DNA of 64,000 nt. Source: Metridium senile (Eukaryota > Cnidaria > Anthozoa > Actiniaria > Metridiidae). Positions 30,630 to 42,304 of this stretch are shown here, in pieces. The stretch is from positions 7,270,073 to 7,334,072 of the forward strand of contig OX459102.1 of assembly GCA_949775045.1 (NCBI GenBank), given 5' to 3'. The position numbers and the translations under genes were made by a program. Under the pieces are notes generated by a model, which made no database searches, was not told the origin of the DNA, and saw only the letters and a list, made by a program, of their open reading frames with translations. Positions within the stretch are counted from its first letter, which is position 1, and each line of letters begins with the position of its first letter.

Positions 30630-33600
30630 ATGGAGATCGTTTATGCTGGAAGGTATGGAATTTAAAATATTATTTTAGCATTTCTTTGTACCGACCTACA
30701 TCTAAATACTATTACGAATATATGTCATTGTATTTATGTTTTGTTCATTCTATAAACTTGTGCTGTTTTGACGCAATTAATAAATTAACAAAGCAAACTT
30801 TAAAGCAAACTTTATGTAAAGTGAGCTATTTGAAGCTTTTTTATTTGCAGCTTTAATATGCTCTTTAATATGTTTATATGTTTGTATTTTTCTGTATAAA
30901 TCAATCAATAAATCATTGTTTTAAGTCAAAATACGGGGAGTCTCCCTTTTCAGTGGCTAATGTTTAAGTATTCGCCACACTCACTACCCCTACATGTACA
31001 TAAAAAAATTAGAACACATCATTTCTCACATGTTGAATTTTGCAGAGGAGGGAAGCCAGATAGCCTGGAGAAAAACCCTTGTGGCATGATAGAGAACAAC
31101 ACATCAAATAAACTCTATTCACTTGACACCCAAGTGGTGAAAGGCCAGCGCTCTCGTGAACGACTAGACTGCCCATGTCACCCATAGTTTACATAATTTT
31201 ATTTCAGTCATATTATTGATATATATAATTAATGATTTTTGTTTGTTATTTCTTGATATTTGTTGTAGCTTGGAGTCGATAAGCCGGCCTTCAAGTACAG
31301 CCAGCGAAAAGGGACGAAAGTCTCAACTTAAGGTATTGTTTTCTTTGTAAAAAGTATTGGTAAATGGACTCCTCTAAAGCAGGGATCACAGGAATGTCCA
31401 GAGTTCTATGTCACAAATGATATTGGCCTGTTATCAGTCAATAAATCAATACCAATCAATTAAAATTTGTTAAAACAATTATTGGATGAAGTTTTTGTGA
31501 TTTCCAGCATAATCAAGCTCTGGCCGTTTACACTTACGGAGATCTTGATTATTCTGATATCACAAACACTGAATAAATTTCAATAATTGTTTTATTATAC
31601 AAGAAAACAATCAAGTGGACAATCAAGTGATATTTTTGCCAAATAATGCATTGCAGGGGCAACCTACAGATAAGCGAAAAATAATTAGCTAGCCAATTTT
31701 ATTTCACTAATCTGTAGGAATTGTCTGATTGTGAAACTAATCTCCAGGCTCTCAGTCAATCAGATTCTAGATAGTGAGTAACATGTATGATAATGATTGG
31801 TGTTGGTCAATCAATGGTGAATTGATAGTCACACAAAGACCTTTTCATGGTTCTCATTGAAACAACCTCATCCTAATAATATATTCTTTAGAATTTGACT
31901 ACAGACTTTGGAATTTTATGGTGTTTCAGTTGTTTGATAATGTGTACATATTTCTTAAATTACTGGCAGGTGTAAAGAATATATTACACACTATAGAGGC
32001 TGAGGTTGTGGACGAGAACCATGAACAGTTGCATTGATTGACACAGTATTTTCAAATAGATTTGTCTTGATTCGTTCCAGAAATTGCACAACTCAAGCTC
32101 ATTAGAAGTATTACCACCTGAAGGTATAATGAAAATGATAATGATGATGGTTGTGGCGATGATCAATCAATCAATAATTATATTTAACTCTCAATAAAAT
32201 TATTTCAAATTGATTGATTGATAATACATGTAATAGTATAATATTTATTATAGTAAGCCTTATTTATATAGCCCCAAATCCTCTATTATTATATGATTGT
32301 GTAAAATGTGCCTCAACTTATCAGACTGCACAGCAGTTTACATTCATGAGTGTGGTGAATACCTGTGAGGCCAGAATGTTGTGCCCAGGGACAGCACAAC
32401 AGGTTCACATGAAATCCAAATTATATAACTGCAACTATAAGAAATCATGCATTTTGTGTAGTTGAGAGATGTGCTTTATACATGTATCATATTTTATAGA
32501 AACTTTATTTTCCTTTTTTGACAATTATTTTCAGATGCAAGTTGCATTCCTCATGAGGTAATTCGACATTGTATTTTAAAATTGAACTTTTAATACAATC
32601 TTAATCACTATAGACACATACTTTTTCTATTCCATATATCCATCTATTTATTCATTAACTTGTTTATTCATTCATCTATAGCTGTTCTCTGCCATTGAGA
32701 ATGATGTTGACATCGAGGACTTTGAAGATGAAGTTGACAGTGGCAGTGACATTGATGAATTATCCTTTGAAATGGAGGAAAATAACTCAAATCCAGGTAT
32801 AAACATATTTCAAAGAGGTTTCATAACTCTATCAAATTATAAGTAAATACAAATACTTAAATTGGTATACCTAGAGGCTGTACATTAAAATTAAAATTAA
32901 ACTTAAAATTGTCTATTTATAATACAAGTGAATCATGTTTTATGGTTAAAGTTAATGTATATTTACAACTTTATCAACAGCTTTATTTACTGCTATCAAT
33001 ACAATATTTATATGTTATGATCTGCTTTTTAAACATGTTGTTTGAGAGTTCTTCTTTTAGCAATTCCAAAGGGAATTCCAAAGCTTTGCGCCAGTAAAAG
33101 CAAAGCTGTTTCTATAGTAATTTTTTTTTTTTTTTGTTTTTGTTTTTCCTGTTGTTCTTCTCTTTTCTTTTTTTGCCTTATTATGTTTTTTTTAAGTTAT
33201 TTTTTTCATATTTTTGTATTGTAATTAATTAATCATTGTAATTATAATATCAAGTGTATAATATTATCAATTGTAAATATGCTATTCTTTTTATAATTGT
33301 CAATAAAAAATTAAAAAGTAAAAAAAAAAAAAAATTAATTTGTTCTAGCTTTTTGGAGCTCCTAGGTTAAGATGTGGTAAGATCATACAAGATCTTACTA
33401 AAACTTTGGCAAGTAAATTCCTTGATGGGATCTTGGGAAGATCTTAATTAAATCTTGGCAGAAACTTGAAAGTTCATGCAAGTTCTTGCAGATTGAGGGT
33501 TACATGCCAATATCTTATAAGGTCATGCCTGGATCTTGCCAGGTTTTTGCATGATCTTACTATAAATATGATGATTACTTATCTCTGTCAATGCATATAT

Positions 33601-36600
33601 ACAGCTACAGAACGATATCAATCAAGGTCATCAGATGCCACAGGCTCAACCAATGATATTCCAGCACTTGAAGACAGTGACATTGACCCACAAATACGAG
33701 AAGGAATGGAGAAGATCAAAAAGCTGGATAGAATATTAGCAGATAAGTTGAAGGTAAACAAGAATATTGTATTGAATATGTTGTGTGTGTTATGGTGATA
33801 TGTATTCACTGAAATAATAGGAGTGACATTGATAGACTGTATCAATCAACCAACTATTACCTACAAATATCAATAAAACAATCAACCAAGCAATCAACCA
33901 ACCAACCATTACCAACAAACAATACATCAACCAATTAAGCAATCATTTGAACAATTAATAAATCAATTAATCAAACAATCAATCAGTTAGTCAGTCAATC
34001 AATCAATCTATTGATCTATCAATTAATCAATTAATCAATCAATCTATTGATCTATCGATCAATCAATTAATAAATCAATCAATTAATCAATTAACCAGTC
34101 AATCTATTGATCTATCAATCAATCAATTATGTGTAATGAGTCAATCAAGCAGTCAGGCAGTCAATTAATGCATCAATCACTTAATCAATCATTCAAGCAA
34201 TCACTCAATCTATTGATCTATCAATCAATTAATCAACCAATCAATAAATAGCTAATTCAATCAGTCAATCAATCATACAATCAAGTTGTGGTTTCCTAGG
34301 TACTGTTCTCTCATGTTCTCTTAACATCACACTTTTTTTTTGTCTTAAATATTTTTTGCTATTTGTTTTGGCAGACGTTGAGGTAGTAATTAATAAGCAC
34401 ATATTAGGAAAACAAAGCAGAAAAACAATTATTTTTACAATTCAATATACAGAAGTATTCATTTTGCTTTTTTGATCAACAGAAAGAAAAAGAAATCAAA
34501 AATCAAAGAACCCTACTAGAAAAGATGTGGAAAGAGCAGCTACAGCAGATGGTGAAAGTCCATGATGACGACGGCACTAACAGCAACAAAAACCTCTTAG
34601 GGGCTGCTTTGCTTGCCTTGGAACTGGGAAACGAAGAGGTTTTAGGTAAATAAAAATATAAAAACCAACCTTTTTTCAATTCCAGCATATTGATTGAAAC
34701 AGAAACTCATTACAAAACTGTACCCATACTCCAGAATATTCAGATAGCATGAAATTCATCAACAGCATTACGTATCATCATGATAATTATTACGTGCGAC
34801 TCGCTGTACCATAGTCACTTACAAAAACTTTTAATGAATTTTTTACATTATTTTGACATTTTTTCATCTCAATTGGACCAATTACAGATATCAAAGTTTC
34901 TAAAATCTCTGCATCTCGATATAAACTTGTACCTGATTGGTCCGATTGAGATGGAAAAATGTCAAAATAATGTCAAAAATTCATCAAAAGTTTTTGTAAG
35001 TGACTATGGTACAGTGAGTTGCATAGTAACAATTATCATCATGTCATATTTTATAGTTTTTATTATCGTTTTTATCATCATGATTGTTATCATGATTAAT
35101 AATATTTTAATTTTTATTAATTCAGGTTCAAGCCGTGATGATCCATCAACTCCAATCTTTGCCACTCAACCATTGGGGACTGAAGACAGTCATCCTATTT
35201 ACCAGGCCTCGTCAACCTCAGGTTTGTTTATTCCTATGTATTTTCATTTTTTCCTTCCCTTTATCTTCCTTCATTCCATCCATCCTTTCTTTCATTCTTA
35301 TACACTTTCTTTCTTTTCTTTCCTTACAATTGTAGCTCAGTTGTTTATTGCGCTGCTTTCAGAACAAGAGGTCCCAAGTTCGATCCCCAGTAACATTGTC
35401 TTGTTTCAATTTCTTTCCATTTGTTGTAGAATTCAGTAGGTTTAAATATAACCATAAAATGGAGCATTTTGTGGAGAGAGGGGGAAAAAGAGTGCACCAT
35501 CGGCTTCCCGGGAGATCAGCTTACTTCATGTAGTTGAAGGAACTACATGGATTGATTGTACTGCAAATAGTGCTTTTTCCTTTTTCATTTACGTTTATTC
35601 TTTCTTCCTTTTTTCCCAGTTCCTCTTCTCTTCTCTTCTTTTGTTGAATATAATTATGGTCTGAATATATCAAGGAGGAAATTTTGTCAAATTATGCAGT
35701 TTTCATACTTCCCATGTTCCTTCACAATAGACAGCATCCCATTCCCTTCACTTGTAATCTACCTCTTTCTTTCCTTACTTCCTTTCTATCCATCCATCCA
35801 TCCATCCGTTTTTTTCTTTACTCATGCTTTCCATGTTCTTTCACAACAGGTAGAACATCCCGGGGGTCAACATGCTCCTCAAACAATGAGAAAAAAAGCA
35901 AGAAAAACAAAAAGAAGAAACAAGAATCAAGAAGAAGAAGCTCACAGAGTGAAGGGAATGTTAATACAAACAAGAAATCAAACAAGAGTAAAGAAACTGG
36001 ACACGACTTTATTGAAAGAAATAAAAAGGTAAAACTAATTCTTTTGGCATTCATTTATTCATTTATTGTTTCATTTAATCATTCATTAATTCTTTCATTC
36101 ATTCATTCATTCATTCAATCACTCATTCATTCATTTATTCGTTCATCTATTCAATTATTCATTTAATAATATACAATTATTCATTCATTTATTCATTCAT
36201 CTATTCATTCATCTATTCAATTATTCAATCATTCATTTATTCATTCATCTATTCAATTATTCATTCATTTATTCATTCATCTTTTCAATTATTTATTCAT
36301 TTATTCATTCATCTATTCAATTATTCATTCATTTATTCATTCATCTATTCAATTATTCATTCATTTATTCATTCATCTATTCAATTATTCATTCATTTAT
36401 TCATTCATCTATTCAATTATTCATTCATTTATTCATTCATCTATTCAATTATTCATTCATTTATTCATTCATCTATTCAATTATTCATTCATTCATCATT
36501 CAATTATTGATTTATTTGTTTCCTCTTTTATTCATCAATATTTTTATTTAAAACTGATTATCAAAATAACAATGTTTTCTTCTAATTACTACATTTATAT

Positions 36601-39600
36601 AATTTACATAATATTTCCTCTATTTATTACATTTACACACACATTCATTCATTTATCCATAAAAATCAATTTGTTATATTACAAACCCAAGTTGGATTGT
36701 CAGTGTAATCAGTGTTAGAACCATGGGGAGGTCCAACGGTTCCATGGAACCCCACTTTGTAACAACAATACACTGTTTAGAATCTCTTTTCTCTGCTCCT
36801 GGGCTACCTGTGGCTACTCTTGTCCCATTCTTCTATGTGTGGAACCCCCCTTTCTATCTCCTGGATCTACCAGTGCTTATTGTGTTTACTAACAGGACAT
36901 TATTGTTGTTGTTAGCTTGCTGCAGATGCTGCTAATGTAATACCCATGACAGAAGAAGAGAAGCAAAGATTAGAAAAGCTATTATCCATTGATGTCAATG
37001 AAATGATGGACGTAAGTACACTTAGATATCTTATCAAATCTTAAATTTGAAATCTCAAACGATATAAGAGGGCTTTCATTTATTAGTGTATAGGGGGAGG
37101 GGGGGGGGGGGTCAGCAAAATCACCTGTTGTCTTTTCCAAATATTATGCAATCCCCCCTTCCTGGTTAGTAAAAAGTATCATAACCCTCCCCCCATATTT
37201 GCCCAGTTTATTACTACAAGTTACATACAATTAGTGACCCCCCTATATAGCTTCGGAAAATAGTGTGACCCCCTCAATATTGCCTAAAAAAACAAAGGCA
37301 TTATAGTTATTGTGAAAATAGAGAATTACCCCTTTTAACTTCAAGATTTGTAGGCTGTTTGATGTAACAACATTAATTGAATTAGCTAACAAAAGAAAAA
37401 GATATCTGATTCAGTAAAACAGTATTTGGAGTTAACTATAATGTTAAACATACCGGTATATATTACTTATTGTAACTGTATAAAATATGTTCTACAGAAT
37501 CCTTTTCAAGACGATGGAAGTCTGCGACTTACTCAAGGAGTTGGTTTTACACCAGATGAGGAGTCAGCTCGTGCACTAGCAGATATAGACAGGTGATGAT
37601 GATGATGGTGGTGGTGGTAATGATGATGGTGATGATGATGATGGTGGTGATTATAAGGATGGTGGTGGCGATGGTGATGATGATGGTGATATCTTTGATG
37701 ATTATAATGATGATGGTGGTGATTATTATTATGGCAATGATGATGGTGATGATGATAACGATGGATTTGATGATGAAAATGATGATGTTGATAATGATAA
37801 TGATGGTAATTATATCATTTGATGATTATTATGATGACGATGATGGTGGTTATGTTGATGATGATGGCAATGATGATAATATTAGTGTTGAAAAAATGGC
37901 TTAGATGATGATGATGATGATGATGATGATGCTAATGGTGATGATGACAGCAATGATGATCACATTGATGATGCTAGTGGTGGTGGTAATAATGATGGTG
38001 ATAATAAAGTTACTGAATATTAAATAATAAATTCAATTTAGCATAATGTGTTTTATTCTGATTGGTTGCAGGAAGCTAGAATCATTGGTACCACCTAGAG
38101 AGATTGAGATGTTATCATCACGGTCCTTTACAGATACACCGTTATCTGATATTTCTAAAACCACCTCCCAAGTAAGTTCATTCATTAAAGACCCACGGTC
38201 AATTAGCTTACCAACATGCACCACATCCATGGAATACTGGATTTCGTGCCCAGGGGATGTACTTGGGGGTAACATGACGGGGAGGTCTACGTATTTTTGG
38301 GGGTTGACAATTTTCGTTCATGGTATTTTTCTGGGTCAAAAGACCTGCCACATATATTTTTAGGTCTTAAAATGAAACCCATATTTTTGTGGGTGTCCAC
38401 ACCTCCGAGTTCAATTTTTCTTTCAATCCGTGTATCAGAGAATTATTTGTTTGAAATGTTTTTCAGCAAGGGGTGAGTTCTGTAAAGAAATATATGATAA
38501 TTCAATAAATTAGTTTTGAAGTATTTAAAGCCTTGTATATTTTGGGTTCGAAATTTGCATGCCATGTATTTTTTGGGGTGTAAAATTTCAGGTTTGAGTA
38601 TTTTTTGGGGGGTTGCAATATGAAGCTCTGTTGGACCCCCCATCATGTTACCCCCGAGTACATCCCCTGGGATTTCGTGGACTATGGAAATCACACATTC
38701 AAACATTTTGATATCCCTTACGATGTGTGTGGGTATTTACACTCTTACTAAATCGTTTTAGCATTTTGAATAACCAACAAATCATCACCATTAAAGACCT
38801 ACGGTCACTTTTCAGCATGCACCACACGAAAGACTGAATTTTGTGGACCATGGATTCAAACATTTTGGTATCTCTTAAGCTTACCTTTGTTGTGGGTATT
38901 TACGCTCTTACTCAATCGTTACTTTCTAAACATTTTGGTCTATTTGTTTCTGTATTTCTGCAAATGATTTAAAACAATCAAATCAAAATATGCAACACAA
39001 AGCATGCTGGTAAATGACCATTGGCAGCTTCAGCCATCACAACTTCCATACAAAAAAAGTTTCAATCATTCTGAATTTTGTGACCAATAAAGTTATTATT
39101 AATAATTATTAGTTATTATTATTGGCCAAAAAATTATTTTCATTTGTTCATTCTTGCATTTAACCAATTTATTCATTTTTTCTTTGTTTAATATTGATTT
39201 TATCTAGTTTTAAAGTATGATGATCTATATATTTGAATGAAGTTAGAATACCTATTTAGATTGTATGTCATGATTATTTTCAAACAGATCAGTTCAAAAC
39301 ACACACAAGAAAGTCTTGATGATGTTGGTAAGTTAAATAGACTATTCAGGGCTTGAAATAGGAAAAAAATTGGCCTGCCACTTCCAAATAGAGAAGCATT
39401 AAAGATGATTTCCAGTAAACTTTTACTGCAGCTTTATTATCCATTTGGCAGTTCATAATGATTTTTGCCTGCCAAATCTTAATTTTTGCCTGGCATTTGG
39501 CCATTGGCAGGCAGCTATTTTGAGTCCTGCTATTTCACAGTTCTCTTCCATCAACCTCAGCCTCGATAGCGTGTAATATATACTTTAGAATTTGACTATT

Positions 39601-42250
39601 GCCTGTGGAATTTGTAAGTGTTTCCATTGTTTGTCAAATGCACACATTGCTTAAATTACCACAGGCTGCAGTCAAATTCTAAAGAATATATTACAAGCTA
39701 TCAAAACTAAAGAACACAAATAAATGCATAGAATATAAAATACCTGTCCTTTGAAGCAATGATTTTTAAAATAATTTAATAAGTAATGTTTACAACATGA
39801 GCAGCTGTGTGTTTCATCGGCAAATACAATCACAAGCCGAAGACATGTGTTTGTATAGCCGATAAAACACGGACACAGATGTTTTAAACGACTTAAAAAA
39901 TGTCTTGGTTAGCTCTTTCATATTTTACTAAAGTGTTAAAGATTAAGTAAATATCGCCGAGAAATTAAAACTTATGCAAATCAGGATATACAATACTAGT
40001 GTTGTATGTAGTGTTTACAACATGAGCGGCCGTGTTGTATCGGCAGATACAATCGCAAGCCGAAGGCGCGCGATTGTATCGCCGATACAACACGGACGCG
40101 AATGTTGTAAACTACTTAAAAAATGTCTAGGTTAGCTCTTTCATATTTTACCAAAATTTTCAAGATTAAAATAGATTTTGCCGTAAAATTACCAGTTAAA
40201 ACTTATGCAAATCAGGATATACAACACTAGTGTTGTATCAGATTTACAACACTCGTCATGGTCATGATTTCTTTTGAAAATGTCTCATTAATTATTCATG
40301 AATTTTTTAAGTAGTGTTTACAACATGAGCGGCCGTGTTGTATCGGCAGATACAATCGCAAGCCGAAGGCGCGCGATTGTATCGCCGATACAACACGGAC
40401 GCGAATGTTGTAAACTACTTAAAAAATGTCTAGGTTAGCTCTTTCATATTTTACCAACATTTTTAGGATTAAAATAAATTTTGCCGTAAAATTACCAGTT
40501 AAAACTTATGCAAATCAGGATATACAACACTAGTGTTGTATCAGATTTACAACACTCGTCATGGTCATGATTTCTTTTGAAAATGTCTCATTAATTATTC
40601 ATGAATTTTTTAAGAAGATTTACAACACTCGTCAGGGTCATGGTTTCTTTTATAAATGTCTCATGAATTAATTGTTCTTGAGTTTTTTACAGTGCAACTA
40701 CTTCAACCGAGGCCACTTGAATAAAACTGGCCAATCAGAAAACAGTAAAACCAGACAGAGATAGAACTGATAACAGCATTAGCCAAATTATAGTGTTCTC
40801 ACGCTCATAAGAATCTTGAGCTAAAAGCTGAAATATGATTGGTTAATGATCAATTTAACTAAGTGGCCTCGGTTGAAGTAGTTGCACTGTAAGTATAGTT
40901 TCATAAACGAGTGTTTTATCAGGATTTAAAACCACAAGGTGAATCCAAGTGGTTCTAGACCTGATAAAACATGATCTGCAAGTTTATTAAACGGCTTCAA
41001 AAACTCCAACCTATATTTTGTGTTTTTGTAAAAAAATTAAAGTTTATTAGAGAAAATTCAAGTTAAAGTATGTGTAAATTAGGGTGAAATATTATCTTTA
41101 TCTTCAGTTAAAACACTAATCATGGTTTCTTTTGTAAATTTCTCATGAATTATCAAGTTTTTTTAATGAAACTTAATTCTTAGTTATTACATTTCATACA
41201 GATATTGGTGAAAGAGTTCTTCGTGAAGAGAAAGATGCAAGAACCACGCACCAAAGAATCATGGATATAGAAAAACAACTGGAGAACTTGAGAAAGTTAT
41301 CTGAAGATGATACAGTTGTAAGTAATGCAGCTAAACCCCCTTTTGTCTTCATTATAAAACTCATTAGTAATTCATGAGAAATTGGGGGGACTCCTTTATA
41401 AAAGGGGCGGGGTCCTCGTCGTCCCTTTTAGGGTTTGAAATCAGAATGCCCACCAGCTGAGTTTTGTGGTCCCTTTTAGGGTATAAGATAAAAACAATGC
41501 TTCTTTTCAAAGATTGATTTTTATTTTATTCCCTTCTCCGGTCCCTCTTAGGGGTAAAATTTCATCACTGCCACACCCATCATCTCAAATACAGGTCCCT
41601 TTTAAAGGTCATTTTCAGAATTTCCGACGAGGACACCTGCCCCCTTTTATAAGGGAGTCCCCCCCTCCATCCGCCCCTGGAAAGGGGTGTGTACGGAGGA
41701 TACATGTCCCCACAAGCTTTATGCTTCAAATTTCCACCATGTATAAATAAAAATGGTTTATTATAATATATTTCGTTCATTTATTTTTCAAAGCCTGGCA
41801 TTCTATTTGTGCTACTCATATATTTTTTGATGGACAAGGTCATGTGACCAGGTCCTGCAATTTTACTGGTCAATTAGCTATTCTCAACTTCAACCATTTT
41901 CTTTTCAGGACACAATATCACAATCTCTGCTATCTAAGTTAATTAATGAAGATTCTCGCACTACCTCAAGCAGTAGCACCATCGCTGAAACCGTTGTCTC
42001 ATCTCTTACAACTCCGGACTACCTTGCTCTAGAGGCTAGCGACTCAACCACACCCACTACCCATAGAACTTTGTCGGAGGCTTCTTATAGGACTTTGTCA
42101 GCATTTAGTGACGTCACACTTACAAGTGATGTTACTGATGTTACACTCTCCAATGATGGAACTCTTACAAGTGAAGTCACTCCTACTTGTGATCTGGCAG
42201 TTCTAGATGTCGAGACACCTCGCACATTGACCGATTCTTTGAACACATGA
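30630..42250 (+). CDS. FSIP1: Fibrous sheath-interacting protein 1 homologue, complete
   Basis: Exons: 30630-30652, 31269-31332, 32081-32123, 32535-32557, 32682-32796, 33605-33753, 34483-34645, 35126-35221, 35850-36028, 36916-37011, 37498-37592, 38072-38171, 39288-39327, 41202-41317, 41909-42250; all in phase, 547 aa (human about 581). FSIP1 is linked to the sperm tail fibrous sheath and acrosome formation in mammals; its role here may be flagellar or ciliary (inference). Landmarks: the N-terminus MEIVYAGSLESISRPSS matches the human start; an acidic exon (52-90); a coiled coil REGMEKIKKLDRILADKLKK, continuing KEKEIKNQ (about 120-162); a Lys-rich exon (227-285); then DFIERNKKLAADAANV and EEEKQRLEKLL (about 276-310), the most conserved block; then GVGFTPDEE...LADIDRKLESL. 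A second short coiled coil (397-434) precedes a Ser/Thr-rich C-terminus absent from the part of the human protein I can compare. Introns are full of repeats. Confidence 0.92.
30985..31187 (-). mobile_element. tRNA-derived SINE, copy 2
   Basis: On the minus strand a head with gcagtctagtcgttcacgag and gctggcctttcaccac is followed by ttgatgtgttgttctctatc and a ttttctccaggctatctggc tail. This is the same order as at 8925 and 52581. It lies in FSIP1 intron 1. Confidence 0.75.
31625..31790. repeat. Dispersed repeat, copy 2 (with 6355-6505)
   Basis: Shares aataatgcattgcagg, aataattagctagccaa and caatcagattctagatagt with the first copy. Confidence 0.6.
31865..32015. mobile_element. MITE 'agcctcgatagcgtg', copy 1
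   Basis: The inverted ends cctcatcctaataatatatt-ctttagaatttgact and gaatatattacacactatagaggctgagg match a clearer copy at 39547-39715. Confidence 0.6.
33040..33335 (+). mobile_element. Poly(A)-ended retroposon remnant (candidate)
   Basis: The segment ends caataaaaaattaaaaagta followed by a pure A run (about 33321-33334), the layout of a polyadenylated reverse transcript with a signal just upstream. No coding sequence is recognisable; the 5' limit is uncertain. Confidence 0.45.
33840..34290. repeat. AATC tetranucleotide tract
   Basis: Degenerate (caat)n/(aatc)n with a higher-order unit around ctattgatctatcaatcaat repeated at least four times. It fills most of FSIP1 intron 6. Confidence 0.9.
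34773..35050. mobile_element. Long-arm hairpin MITE in FSIP1 intron 7
   Basis: The left arm from atcatgataattattac through accatagtcacttacaaaaa and ttttgacattttttcatctc is mirrored by the right arm ending gtaacaattatcatcatg. The arms are about 110 bp each. Confidence 0.8.
35330..35560 (+). mobile_element. tRNA-derived SINE of a second family
   Basis: A tRNA-like head holds a box-A-like tagctcagttg at 35334 and a box-B-like caagttcgatccc at 35388. A non-tRNA body with an inverted pair (catgtagttg / aactacatg) ends at about 35560. Its position within FSIP1 intron 8 and the non-foldable anticodon arm argue against a functional tRNA. Confidence 0.6.
36033..36505. repeat. 34-bp higher-order ATTC repeat
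   Basis: The unit attcattcatttattcattc plus atctattcaatt is repeated about ten times with little variation (about 36170-36490), inside a wider ATTC tract in FSIP1 intron 9. Confidence 0.9.
37067..37270. repeat. G/C-tract element, copy 1 (paralogue of 52259-52570)
   Basis: It begins ggctttcatttattagtgta, has a 15-base G run, then cacctgttgtcttttccaaa and cctggtt. The same blocks occur around 50710 and, interrupted by a transposon, at 52254-52575. This copy supplies the empty-site sequence for that insertion. Confidence 0.7.
37593..37990. repeat. GAT/GTG microsatellite beginning at FSIP1 intron 11 donor
   Basis: The 5' splice site is itself repeat sequence (GACAG then gtgatgatgatgatgg). The tract runs almost 400 bp. 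Confidence 0.9.
38241..38679. mobile_element. hAT-like MITE with 8-bp TSD
   Basis: The element spans 38249-38671 (423 bp). Ends are cccaggggatgtacttgggg and ccccgagtacatcccctggg. It is flanked by ATTTCGTG at 38241-38248 and 38672-38679. Internal arms share ttttgggg-tt motifs. Non-coding. Confidence 0.85.
38700..39035. repeat. Dispersed repeat 'gaccatggtc', copy 2
   Basis: Two imperfect sub-copies (gtgggtatttacactcttac at about 38729, gtgggtatttacgctcttac at about 38893) with cagcatgcaccacacgaaag. Related to 10230-10570 and 53335-53580. The TSD sequence of the neighbouring hAT-like MITE (ATTTCGTG) lies in a partial copy. Confidence 0.6.
39547..39715. mobile_element. MITE 'agcctcgatagcgtg', copy 2
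   Basis: The ends cctcagcctcgatagcgtgt and attacaagctatcaaaacta are inverted, and tttagaatttgactattgcc pairs with ggctgcagtcaaattctaaa. Confidence 0.7.
39785..40620. repeat. Modular hairpin-head repeat, three tandem copies
   Basis: Heads start gtttacaacatgagc at about 39788, 40011 and 40315. The last two units are about 304 bp and nearly identical. Each head is a long hairpin (ccgtgttgtatcgg... mirrored by ...ccgatacaacacgg), followed by the shared body ending attaattattcatgaatttt. Confidence 0.9.
40687..40892. mobile_element. MITE 'TTACAGTGYGACTAC', copy 2
   Basis: The ends ttacagtgcaactacttcaa and ttgaagtagttgcactgtaa are perfect inverted repeats continuing into ccgaggccact / agtggcctcgg. 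Same family as 7468-7732. Confidence 0.8.
40893..41168. repeat. Modular hairpin-head repeat, alternative head, copy 1
   Basis: The head tgttttatcaggatttaaaa mirrors gacctgataaaaca, then agtttattaaacggc and the family body (ttcaagttaaagtatg, ctcatgaattatcaagtttt). Its head matches 43325-43565 rather than 40011. Confidence 0.7.
41384..41665. mobile_element. MITE distantly related to the 16450/29715 family
   Basis: The ends ggggggactcctttataaaa and ttttataagggagtcccccc are inverted. The interior shares cccttttaggg and aggtcattttcagaatttcc with the hAT-like MITEs at 16450 and 29715. Confidence 0.7.
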
Positions 42251-42304
42251 CAATTGCACAGTGGTGTGCTTTTGTGTTTCTGAGAAAACCATTGGAGAAA
42301 CATT

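Noticed and set aside
35684..36166. 160-aa forward frame in FSIP1
   Set aside because: Contains the true exon 35850-36028 but reads through its splice sites into intron repeats; only the exon is kept.
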